Below are positions 40,218-47,143 of a DNA stretch of 47,143 bases, piece after piece. The notes under the pieces are model-generated. The model was given only the letters and a program-made list of their open reading frames with translations, had not been told where the DNA came from and searched no databases. Source of the stretch: an uncultured Bacteroidales bacterium (GTDB taxonomy: Bacteria > Bacteroidota > Bacteroidia > Bacteroidales > P3); the NCBI GenBank assembly GCA_900315935.1, contig ONBB01000028.1, forward strand, positions 1-47,143. Direction: 5' to 3'. The position numbers and the translations under genes were made by a program. Numbering within the stretch: position 1 is the first letter of the stretch; each line of letters opens with the position of its first letter.

Positions 40218-41509
40218 AAATCAACATCATCACCCTGGGCTGCTCGAAGAATACCGTCGACAGCGAGAACCTGGCCGGGCACCTGGCGGCGGCCGGGCAC
40301 ACGGTGCACTTCGACCGCGAGCGCAACGACTGCGACGCCGTCATCATCAACACCTGCGGCTTTATCGGCGACTCCAAGGAGCAGTCGATAGAGACCATCC
40401 TGCAGCAAATCGGCGTGAAGGTGCGCGGCCGCAAGGCGCGCCGCCTCATCGTCTGCGGCTGCCTGGTGGAACGCTACCGCGAAGAGCTGCGGCAGGAGAT
40501 GCCCGAGGTGGACGGCTGGTATGGGGTGCACGAGTGGGAGAAGATAATTGCAGCCATTTCGGAATCTTCGGAATCGATGGATTTCCCTGGGAAGAGGGAA
40601 CTTTCCACCCCGTGCCACTACGCTTACCTGAAGGTGGCCGAGGGGTGCAACCGAAGTTGCTCCTATTGCGCCATCCCGCTCATCCGCGGAGCGCACCGCT
40701 CGCGACCCATCGACGACCTGGTGAATGAAGCCAAACAGCTGGTACAGAATGGAGTGAAGGAACTGCTGGTTATCAGCCAGGACACCACCTACTACGGCCT
40801 CGACCTATACCGCAAGCGGCGGCTGGGCGAGCTGCTGGAGCGGCTGGCCACCGAGAGCAGCGCCGAATGGATACGCCTGCACTACACTTACCCCACCTCG
40901 TTCCCCGAGGACGCCATCGAGGCCATCGCCCGCCATCGGAACATCTGCAACTATATCGACATCCCGCTGCAGCACATCAATTCGCGCATCCTCAACTCCA
41001 TGCAGCGCGGCATCGACCGAGAGGGGACGCTGCGGCTGATAGACCGCTTCCGCCAGCTGATACCCGACGTGGCCATCCGCACCACCCTCATCGCCGGCTA
41101 CCCGGGCGAGACGGAGAAGGAGTTTGCCGAACTGATGGACTTCGTGCGCGAGGCGCGCTTCGACCGCATGGGCTGCTTCGCCTACTCGCCCGAGGAAGGC
41201 ACCCCGGCCTACCGCCTGGGCGACCCCGTGCCGGAGGAAGAAAAGCAACGCCGTGTGGCCGAACTGATGGAACTGCAAGAGAGCATATCACTGGGAATCA
41301 ACCGCTCCCGAATCGGAAAGAGACTCCGTTGCATCGTTGACCGCCGCGAGGGCGACTACCTCGTCGGACGCACCGAGTACGACAGCCCCGAGGTAGACGA
41401 CGAAGTGCTCATCCGCCAGACTACCGGCGGTATCCGCAGCGGCGACTTCGTCGATGTACGCATCACCGACGCCCTGGAAAACGACCTAGTGGGCCACATC
41501 GAAAACTAG
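40214..41509 (+). CDS. rimO: Ribosomal protein S12 methylthiotransferase RimO
   Basis: 431 aa. Radical SAM methylthiotransferase modifying Asp of ribosomal protein uS12. N-terminal UPF0004 domain with three cluster Cys (TLGCSKNTVDSE, NTCGFIGDSKEQSIE, CGCLVERY); radical SAM motif CNRSCSYCAIP near residue 145; C-terminal TRAM domain (RCIVDRREGDYLVGRTEYDSPEVDD). Length normal. Coupled to ftsY by ATGA overlap. Confidence 0.97.
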   Translation: MKINIITLGCSKNTVDSENLAGHLAAAGHTVHFDRERNDCDAVIINTCGFIGDSKEQSIETILQQIGVKVRGRKARRLIVCGCLVERYREELRQEMPEVDGWYGVHEWEKIIAAISESSESMDFPGKRELSTPCHYAYLKVAEGCNRSCSYCAIPLIRGAHRSRPIDDLVNEAKQLVQNGVKELLVISQDTTYYGLDLYRKRRLGELLERLATESSAEWIRLHYTYPTSFPEDAIEAIARHRNICNYIDIPLQHINSRILNSMQRGIDREGTLRLIDRFRQLIPDVAIRTTLIAGYPGETEKEFAELMDFVREARFDRMGCFAYSPEEGTPAYRLGDPVPEEEKQRRVAELMELQESISLGINRSRIGKRLRCIVDRREGDYLVGRTEYDSPEVDDEVLIRQTTGGIRSGDFVDVRITDALENDLVGHIEN

Positions 41510-41592
41510 AATTCGCTTGCCATATACAATAAATCGAAAAACAACACGTTACGGAAAAAAACAACATCAGAAATTATACAAAACTAAACAAT

Positions 41593-42723
41593 ATGAACAT
41601 CATCATCACCGGCGGCGCCGGATTCATCGGCAGCCATGTGGTACGTCTCTTCGTGAACAAGTACCCGCAGTACAAGATTATCAACGTCGACAAGCTGACC
41701 TACGCTGGCAACCTGGCCAACCTGAAGGACATCGAGGACAAGCCCAACTACAAGTTCGTCCGTATGGACATCTGCGACTTCGACGGCATCTACAAACTAA
41801 TGCAGGACGAGCAGGTCAGCGGCATCATCCACCTGGCCGCCGAGAGCCATGTGGACCGCTCCATCAAAGACCCCTTCACCTTCGCCCAGACCAACGTGAT
41901 GGGCACCTTGAGCCTGCTCCAGGCCGCCAAGCTGTATTGGGAGAGCCTGCCCGAGAAGTATGAAGGCAAGCGCTTCTACCACATCAGCACCGACGAGGTG
42001 TACGGCGCCCTTGAGATGACGCACCCCGAAGGCATCAAGCCGCCGTTCAGCACCAAGGCATCCAGCGGCGAGCACCACCTGGCCTACGGCGACAAGTTCT
42101 TCACCGAGGAGCTCAAGTACCAGCCCCACAGCCCCTACAGCGCCGCCAAGGCCAGCAGCGACCACTTTGTGCGCGCCTTCCACGACACCTACGGCTTGCC
42201 CACCGTGGTTACCAACTGCTCCAACAACTACGGCCCCTACCAGTTCCCCGAGAAACTCATCCCCCTCTTCATCAACAACATACGCCACCGCAAGCCGCTG
42301 CCCGTCTACGGCAAGGGCGAGAACGTGCGCGACTGGCTCTATGTGGAGGACCACGCCCGCGCCATCGACCTCATTTTCCATGAGGGCAAAGTGGCCGAGA
42401 CCTACAACATCGGCGGCTTCAACGAGTGGAAGAACATCGACATCATCCGCGTGCTGATCAACACCGTGGACCGCCTGTTGGGCCGTCCCGAGGGACAGGA
42501 CATGGACCTCATCACCTACGTTACCGACCGCGCCGGCCACGACATGCGCTACGCCATCGACAGCAGCAAGCTGCAGCGCGAGCTGGGCTGGGAACCCAGC
42601 CTGCAGTTCGAGGAGGGCATCGAGAAGACCGTCCGCTGGTACCTCGACAACCAGGAGTGGATGGACCAGGTTACCAGTGGCGACTACATGAAGTACTACG
42701 AGGACATGTACGCCGGTCGATAA
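41593..42723 (+). CDS. rfbB: dTDP-glucose 4,6-dehydratase
   Basis: 376 aa. Second step of dTDP-L-rhamnose synthesis. NAD-binding GGAGFIGSHVVRLF at residues 6-20; HLAAESHVDRSI; HISTDEVYGALE; catalytic Y-x3-K in PYSAAKASSDH; NCSNNYGPYQFPEKLIPL and DWLYVEDHARAI. No rfbA/C/D neighbours in the window. A strong terminator follows. Confidence 0.96.
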   Translation: MNIIITGGAGFIGSHVVRLFVNKYPQYKIINVDKLTYAGNLANLKDIEDKPNYKFVRMDICDFDGIYKLMQDEQVSGIIHLAAESHVDRSIKDPFTFAQTNVMGTLSLLQAAKLYWESLPEKYEGKRFYHISTDEVYGALEMTHPEGIKPPFSTKASSGEHHLAYGDKFFTEELKYQPHSPYSAAKASSDHFVRAFHDTYGLPTVVTNCSNNYGPYQFPEKLIPLFINNIRHRKPLPVYGKGENVRDWLYVEDHARAIDLIFHEGKVAETYNIGGFNEWKNIDIIRVLINTVDRLLGRPEGQDMDLITYVTDRAGHDMRYAIDSSKLQRELGWEPSLQFEEGIEKTVRWYLDNQEWMDQVTSGDYMKYYEDMYAGR

Positions 42724-42745
42724 CCCACCCGACAGATACCAAACC

Positions 42746-42776
42746 AAAAGCCTCCCCGATGACAGGGAGGCTTTTT
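42746..42776. terminator. Terminator between convergent rfbB and transglutaminase gene
   Basis: AGCCTCCC (42749-42756) pairs with GGGAGGCT (42765-42772) with A and T tracts on both sides, so it can work in both directions. Confidence 0.9.
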
Positions 42777-42780
42777 CGTT

Positions 42781-44268
42781 TTACTTACCTTTCAGTATCA
42801 GGTCGCAGTGGCTGTGGTAGAGCACCATCAGCTGGCGGAACTGGGCGTAGTCCTCGACCGGGATAATGCTCTTCTTGAGCACCAGGCGACGTTTCGCCAC
42901 AATCTTGTTGCCTTTCTGCACGACGGAGACCTCCACCGAGCCGAGCCCTGCAAAGGAGAGCGACTCGTTCACGTCGCCGCCGACCACCTTCAGCCCCTTG
43001 GGCAGGAGGTAGGAGGCATTGTCGGTGAAGTCGCACATGGTAGCCTGCAACGGGGTGGTGCGGGTGGTGGGGAGTCTTGCGGGGGCAAACGCCACGGCAT
43101 CGCCGTTCAAATCCGTCAGGACCGACAAGGCGCTGCGGAAGTAACCTCCTCCGAGCGAATCCAGCTTCAGTTCCTGATTTTCATGGCTCATGGAGAATAC
43201 CTGCTCCACATCCCTGGCCTTGCCCAGGATGGCCAGCGGGGTGCGATGGTGCGGGTCGAGGGTATACTCGAGGGTATCGACGACAACGGCCACCTGGTCG
43301 TACATATCACCCACCACGCGGGCGGGGTAGCCCTCGTTGGTGAGGATGGAGGCCAGCAGGACGGCCTTCTCGGTGGCGGTGCCGCAACCTGAGTTCCACA
43401 CCTCGGCGGCGGTGGCGCGGGTGTAGTTGAGGTGGCGCGGATGGATGGCGTTGAGGTGGATGTTCTCAAGCACGAAATTGCGGATATGCTCCACATTGTA
43501 CATGTCGTCGCCAACCATACCGCGTGCCACATCGTCGGTGGCGGCGGTGAAAGGCTCGACCTGCACGGCGGGATTGAACTCGACCGGCCCGTTGAAGAAG
43601 CGGATGGTGGGTACGATATGCTCGGGCATGTAGGATTCACGGGGAGCCTGCGGCAGGTTGCGCAGGACGATATCGCCGTCGAGGAGCGACGACTTGGTTA
43701 CGCCGGCGGGCAGGTAATCCTCGCCGAGCAGCACGCGGCGCACCTCCATGTCACGCGGGGCGTTGACCTTGACTTCCAGGCGTTCCACCGGGCAGTCGCG
43801 CAGCAGGGGGAGGGTTTCGTAGAGGAAATTGTGGCGGCGGTGCACGGTGTAGTCGACCACCACCAGGCAACCTATCTCCATGCCGGTATGCACCATGGTG
43901 AGTTCGCGCAGGTGGTTGAAGCGGCCGCAGTCGGCGCACTCGGCGGGCAGCTGGTGGATGAAGGCGTTCTGCGGCATGTCCACGCGCGAGCCGTCGAGCT
44001 GTATGGTATAGACTTCGTTGACGGTAACCTCCTCGATGTCGGGGTTGTAGACGACGAAGGTCTCGCCCTTGTCGGCGTAGGCGGTGAGGGCGCGGTTGCG
44101 GAGTATCTGCACCTCGTGGCGGTAGCTGTAGTCGGAGGTGCCGTCGTCGTTGAGGGTCCACTCGTGGCGCAGCAGGCGGAACACGGCATCGGGCTGCTGG
44201 GCGTGGGAAACTGAAAATTGGAAATTGAAAATTGAAATGAATGCCGCAAGGAGGAATATCTTCTTCAT
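42781..44268 (-). CDS. DUF3857/transglutaminase-like secreted protein
   Basis: 495 aa. Signal peptide MKKIFLLAAFISIFNFQFS with cleavage after HA. DUF3857 domain about 30-190 (SYRHEVQILRNRAL, DIEEVTVNEVYTIQLDGSR). Transglutaminase-like core about 270-330: NSGCGTATEKAVLLASILTNEG has the catalytic-type Cys; the His/Asp partners are less clear (LDPHHRTPLAI). Paralogous to the gene at 44297-46300. Periplasmic or outer-membrane location expected; substrate unknown. Confidence 0.82.
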   Translation of the reverse strand: MKKIFLLAAFISIFNFQFSVSHAQQPDAVFRLLRHEWTLNDDGTSDYSYRHEVQILRNRALTAYADKGETFVVYNPDIEEVTVNEVYTIQLDGSRVDMPQNAFIHQLPAECADCGRFNHLRELTMVHTGMEIGCLVVVDYTVHRRHNFLYETLPLLRDCPVERLEVKVNAPRDMEVRRVLLGEDYLPAGVTKSSLLDGDIVLRNLPQAPRESYMPEHIVPTIRFFNGPVEFNPAVQVEPFTAATDDVARGMVGDDMYNVEHIRNFVLENIHLNAIHPRHLNYTRATAAEVWNSGCGTATEKAVLLASILTNEGYPARVVGDMYDQVAVVVDTLEYTLDPHHRTPLAILGKARDVEQVFSMSHENQELKLDSLGGGYFRSALSVLTDLNGDAVAFAPARLPTTRTTPLQATMCDFTDNASYLLPKGLKVVGGDVNESLSFAGLGSVEVSVVQKGNKIVAKRRLVLKKSIIPVEDYAQFRQLMVLYHSHCDLILKGK

Positions 44269-44296
44269 GACGATGGAATTCTATGGGGTTAATGAC

Positions 44297-46300
44297 TTAT
44301 TTGGTGAGTACCAGGGGTGTGTTGGCGGCGTTTTTCTGCGCGAGGGCGGCGGCGCGGAAGGCGGGCCAGTCGGCGGCCTCGTAGACACGCTTCGAGAAGA
44401 CGGCCTGCTCGCCGAAGGTGAGGGTGGCGCCATTGAGCTGGATGCCCATGCCGAAGCTGGCCACGGGGTCGGCGATGCCGTCGACCATCGGGTAGTGCAG
44501 CTGCTTGGGTTCGAAGGGGAGGGTAACGGTTTCGCGGATGTCCACCAGGCGCGAGCAGCGGTCGGCGAAGGGCTGGGTGCGGCTCTCGGACGTGAGGTCG
44601 AAGTTCAGGTGCCCCATGGCGCGGCTGAAGATGCCGCGGGCGGCCAGGGGGGTGAAGACGACGGCGTTCTTGTCGACGGCGGCATAGTGGGGGATGCGGT
44701 AGGAGTAGGTGATGGAGACGGGCTGCTCGAGGTAGCGGTCGGGGTCGGTATGGGTAATGTCGAGAATCTCGGCCTGCGGGGCGATGCGGAGCAGCTCGCG
44801 CTCGAGGTTGGCGCGCCACTCGCTCTGGCGGGCCGAGAAGACGGAGCGCACCGAGGCGTCGCTCTGCCCCTCGGCGGTAACGATGAGGGTGCCGGTGAGG
44901 GTGCCGTCGGCGTGGACGGTGCTGGTGCCTACGATGGAAAGGTAGTGATTCTCGGCGGGCGAGACGGGGGTCTCCATGAGGTCGCACCCCTCGGGGGTGC
45001 CGATGAGGTAGCCCTGCTGCTGCTCGGCGCTGGACCACAGCTCGCGCACGTTGGGCACCCAGGTGGGGTCGAGCAGCTCGAAACGTCCGTTACGGCGCTT
45101 GACGGCACAGACCGAGTGGTTGAACTGGTCGGCCGGTATGCGGTCGATGCGCTCGCCGGCCATGGTCATGGCGGCATAAGCCTCGAAGCCGGCGGCACGC
45201 AGCATGGCGATGAGCAGCGACGCCTTGTCCTTGCATACGCCGCAGCGGTCGGTGTAGTTCATGTCGGCGTTGTGGAGGGTGAAGCCCTCGCCGGGACCCA
45301 TCGAGATGCCGGCGTAGCGCATATTGTCGGCCACCCAGTGGGTGAGGATGCTGATGGAGTCGGTCTCGTCCTTGGCGCCGCGCAGCAGCTCGTTGACCTT
45401 CTTCTGCAATTCGGGCGTGGGGTGGAAGCTGCCGTAAGACTCGTTGACGCCGTAGAACCAGCGGCTTTTGGCCTGCCAGTCGGGGCTGGTGCTGAGGAGC
45501 AGCTTGCACTCGATGTCGTTGCCGGCCAGGGCGCGGGGCTCGCGCTCGAGGGGCATGATGTTGGCCTTGACGAAGGTGTAGAGCGAGCGGCCGGGCTCGT
45601 CGGCGGCGGCGCGGTGGGTGCCGACGGTGCCGTTGTACACCTGGTACTGCACCTTCTTGCTGTCCTGTATGTTAAGCTGATAGACCTTCTGCACGATAGG
45701 CTCCGAACTCCAGAAGGGGACGATGTCGTAGTAGTGGCCGCGCATGGGCGGTATGTAGCGCTCGTCGTCGTCGGGCAGCGAGGCGAAGGCGGCGTTCAGG
45801 CCGGCGGTATTGCTCTGGCCGTCAGCGAGCAGGGCGTAGGTGTATCCCTTTTTGTAGGTCCACACCTCCAGCTCGTCGTGGAGTTCGAGGCGTCCCACCT
45901 GCACCATCTTCTGGCTGGCGCCCCAATAAATCATGCGGGCCGGGGCGATGTAGTCGTACACCGGGCGGTTCTCCTTGCGGCCAGGCCAGACGAGGGTGTC
46001 GGTGCGGCCGGTGGAGGCGCGGTGGACCAGCACGCGCTCGATGTCGCAATGGGCCGAGAGGGGGTCGTAGTCGATTTTCACCGTGCTGTTCTGCGCGCAG
46101 CCCTCGAAAGAGAACATGCGCACGCGGCGGTGGTTGACGATATGGCTCAGGCCGCTCTCCTCGACGTAGACACCGGTCGAGTCGAAGAGGGTAACGGTGT
46201 TGCTGCCGGCATATTTGTGCGGCAGGGCTTGCAGCTGGGCGGCGGCACCGAAGGCCGTAGCCACTAGCAGAGAGAGGATTGCGTATGCTTTCTTGCTCAT
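44297..46300 (-). CDS. DUF3857/transglutaminase-like secreted protein
   Basis: 667 aa from ATG 46300, where MSKKAYAILSLLVATAFGAAAQ forms the signal peptide; upstream in-frame ATGs precede the promoter element. DUF3857 domain about 35-230; transglutaminase core with a complete triad: Cys in DRCGVCKDKASLLIAML, His in QFNHSVCAV, Asp in ELLDPTW. C-terminal beta domain to the end. Such pairs are common in Bacteroidales. It would cleave or cross-link peptides in the periplasm; exact role unknown. Confidence 0.87.
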   Translation of the reverse strand: MSKKAYAILSLLVATAFGAAAQLQALPHKYAGSNTVTLFDSTGVYVEESGLSHIVNHRRVRMFSFEGCAQNSTVKIDYDPLSAHCDIERVLVHRASTGRTDTLVWPGRKENRPVYDYIAPARMIYWGASQKMVQVGRLELHDELEVWTYKKGYTYALLADGQSNTAGLNAAFASLPDDDERYIPPMRGHYYDIVPFWSSEPIVQKVYQLNIQDSKKVQYQVYNGTVGTHRAAADEPGRSLYTFVKANIMPLEREPRALAGNDIECKLLLSTSPDWQAKSRWFYGVNESYGSFHPTPELQKKVNELLRGAKDETDSISILTHWVADNMRYAGISMGPGEGFTLHNADMNYTDRCGVCKDKASLLIAMLRAAGFEAYAAMTMAGERIDRIPADQFNHSVCAVKRRNGRFELLDPTWVPNVRELWSSAEQQQGYLIGTPEGCDLMETPVSPAENHYLSIVGTSTVHADGTLTGTLIVTAEGQSDASVRSVFSARQSEWRANLERELLRIAPQAEILDITHTDPDRYLEQPVSITYSYRIPHYAAVDKNAVVFTPLAARGIFSRAMGHLNFDLTSESRTQPFADRCSRLVDIRETVTLPFEPKQLHYPMVDGIADPVASFGMGIQLNGATLTFGEQAVFSKRVYEAADWPAFRAAALAQKNAANTPLVLTK

Positions 46301-46321
46301 AGACGAATATGTTTTGAACTG

Positions 46322-46329
46322 CAAAAGTA
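46322..46329 (-). promoter_or_regulatory. -7 element of the transglutaminase gene promoter
   Basis: TACTTTTG on the minus strand, 22 bases upstream of the ATG at 46300. A matching -33 element is not clear. Confidence 0.5.
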
Positions 46330-46504
46330 CGAAAATTTTTCGGATTTTTTCCATTTTTTTGCAAAAAAATCGACGCACACAACCCACTGACAGACAGCCG
46401 ATTAAAATCACCATCTTCTTCCCCTCTTCTTCTACTGTAAATGAACGGGCACAATACGGCGTTAAATCTGGCGTTATTAGTGAAAACTCCTAGCCGCTGC
46501 GCGG

Positions 46505-46820
46505 CAGAAATCTTGTAAATCTTGTAAATTATTTTTGTCAAAAAAAACAAACACCGCGAAGCAAAAAAATCTACAAGATCTACAAAATCTCGCGAGCAAA
46601 GCGAGCAGGAAAAAAAGAACAGCACCGCGAAGCGATAATTAACAAGATTTACAAGATTTCGCAAGCGAAGCGAGCAGGAAAAAAAAACAAGCATCGCAAA
46701 GCAAATAAATTTACAAGATTTACAAGATTTCGCAAGCGAAGCGAGCAGGAAAAAAAACAGCACCGCAAAGCAAATAAATCTACAAGATCTACAAGATCTC
46801 GCGAGCGAAGCGAGCAGGAC
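46505..46820. repeat. Tandem-like array of TTTACAAGATTT/CGCGAGCGAAGCGAGCAGG units
   Basis: Four imperfect units, each with TTTACAAGAT-type half sites, then TCGCAAGCGAAGCGAGCAGG, an A run and an AGCACCGCGAAGC-like spacer. The same unit is found once at 3088-3185. Confidence 0.8.
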
Positions 46821-46848
46821 AAAATAAAAACAAGATAATCAGACAGAT

Positions 46849-47143
46849 ATGGCAAAATTAGAGCAAGGCATCCTCGGGCCGTTCCGGGGCAAGGTGGGTA
46901 CCGTGGTGGGGTACCTGTGGCGCGGCCGCCACGTGGTGCGCGGCTACCGCAGGGAGATTAACTATCCGAATACGGAGAACCAACAGGCTGAAAGAGACTG
47001 GTTTGTGTCGATGGTGCGCTTCGCGGCCACGGCACGGCAGGCGTTGCTGTTGGGCTTGCGCGAGCGCGCCGCCCGCGACCAGATGACCGAGGGCAACGCC
47101 TTCGTCAAGATGAACAAGCACTGCTTCGGCCGTACACACGCCC
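46849..47143 (+). CDS. DUF6266-family protein (partial)
   Basis: Cut by the window end; 98 codons visible from ATG 46849. The start MAKLEQGILGPFRGKVGTVV followed by GYLWRGRHVVRGY and TENQQAERDWFVSMVRFA is characteristic of DUF6266, a small basic protein family found in multiple copies in Bacteroidota. Function unknown. The repeat array at 46505-46820 ends 28 bases upstream, so its promoter may lie in or before the repeats. Confidence 0.8.
   Translation, partial: MAKLEQGILGPFRGKVGTVVGYLWRGRHVVRGYRREINYPNTENQQAERDWFVSMVRFAATARQALLLGLRERAARDQMTEGNAFVKMNKHCFGRTHA

Larger units (their letters stand above)
46301..46848. other. Intergenic region dominated by repeats
   Basis: About 550 bases between divergent genes. 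It holds the minus-strand -7 element, an A/T-rich segment, CTTCTTCCCCTCTTCTTC, and then four diverged repeat units (46505-46820) up to the DUF6266 start. No ORF with coding character seen. Confidence 0.7.

Overview
The window reads as a chromosomal contig of a GC-rich member of the Bacteroidota, most likely Bacteroidales. Evidence: several promoters fit the Bacteroidetes TTTG-N19-TAnnTTTG form. Lineage-typical genes include a GldF-GldG fusion, a TonB-family beta-barrel receptor with a carboxypeptidase-like domain, a type IX secretion sorting tail, a two-domain YidC, DUF3857/transglutaminase proteins and a DUF6266 protein. Most of the roughly 40 genes are ordinary. Intergenic spaces carry several families of short dispersed repeats.

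Layout. 1-8189 (minus strand): split transketolase halves separated by a four-helix-bundle protein, a secreted tyrosine-rich protein and a VWA protein; then a small lipoprotein, a NUC1-type endonuclease, a beta-CASP metallo-hydrolase and a secreted BspA-like leucine-rich-repeat protein. 8250-13055 (plus): yidC, nhaD and a lysozyme-like membrane protein. 13081-19810 (minus): a YtrA-type GntR/ABC transporter operon, a YbjQ protein and a TonB-family receptor. 20345-22644 (plus): Wzz-like and O-antigen ligase-like genes, the latter frameshifted. 26701-28482 (minus): a ClC channel. 28566-42723 (plus): OmpA lipoprotein, M28-like pseudopeptidase, GldFG, DUF4340, surE, lpxB, spoIID-like, thioredoxin, ftsY, rimO, rfbB. 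42781-46300 (minus): two transglutaminase-like proteins. 46849 to the end: start of a DUF6266 gene.

The exceptional region is 22662-26684. It holds a promoter, a short leader ORF with a 12-C tract that ends inside a terminator-like hairpin, and then three tandem tRNA genes with very unusual features. All three have long variable arms, and their anticodons are UCA (reads the UGA stop), UCG and CCG. Three bases later begins a gene for an RNase III-fold/dsRBD protein that has lost every catalytic acidic residue. A strong promoter and a GC-rich, structure-prone 300-nt leader follow. Last comes a single 688-codon reading frame (24547-26610) with 27 in-frame TGA codons and no TAA or TAG before its end. 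Read with UGA as glycine it is a lipoprotein with an Ig-like domain, a divergent subtilisin-like core and a beta-rich C-terminal domain. The AT-rich core almost never uses GGN for glycine, and the glycine of its catalytic G-T-S motif is encoded by CGG, a codon matched by the third tRNA.

Neighbouring genes still use TGA as stop and CGA/CGG for arginine. I therefore infer a local genetic-code-expansion cassette: dedicated tRNAs next to the one gene that needs them, with the core perhaps acquired from a UGA=Gly lineage such as Absconditabacteria or Gracilibacteria. The recoding of UGA is strongly supported by the sequence. The amino acids carried by the UCG and CCG tRNAs, and any regulation by the leader, are inference.
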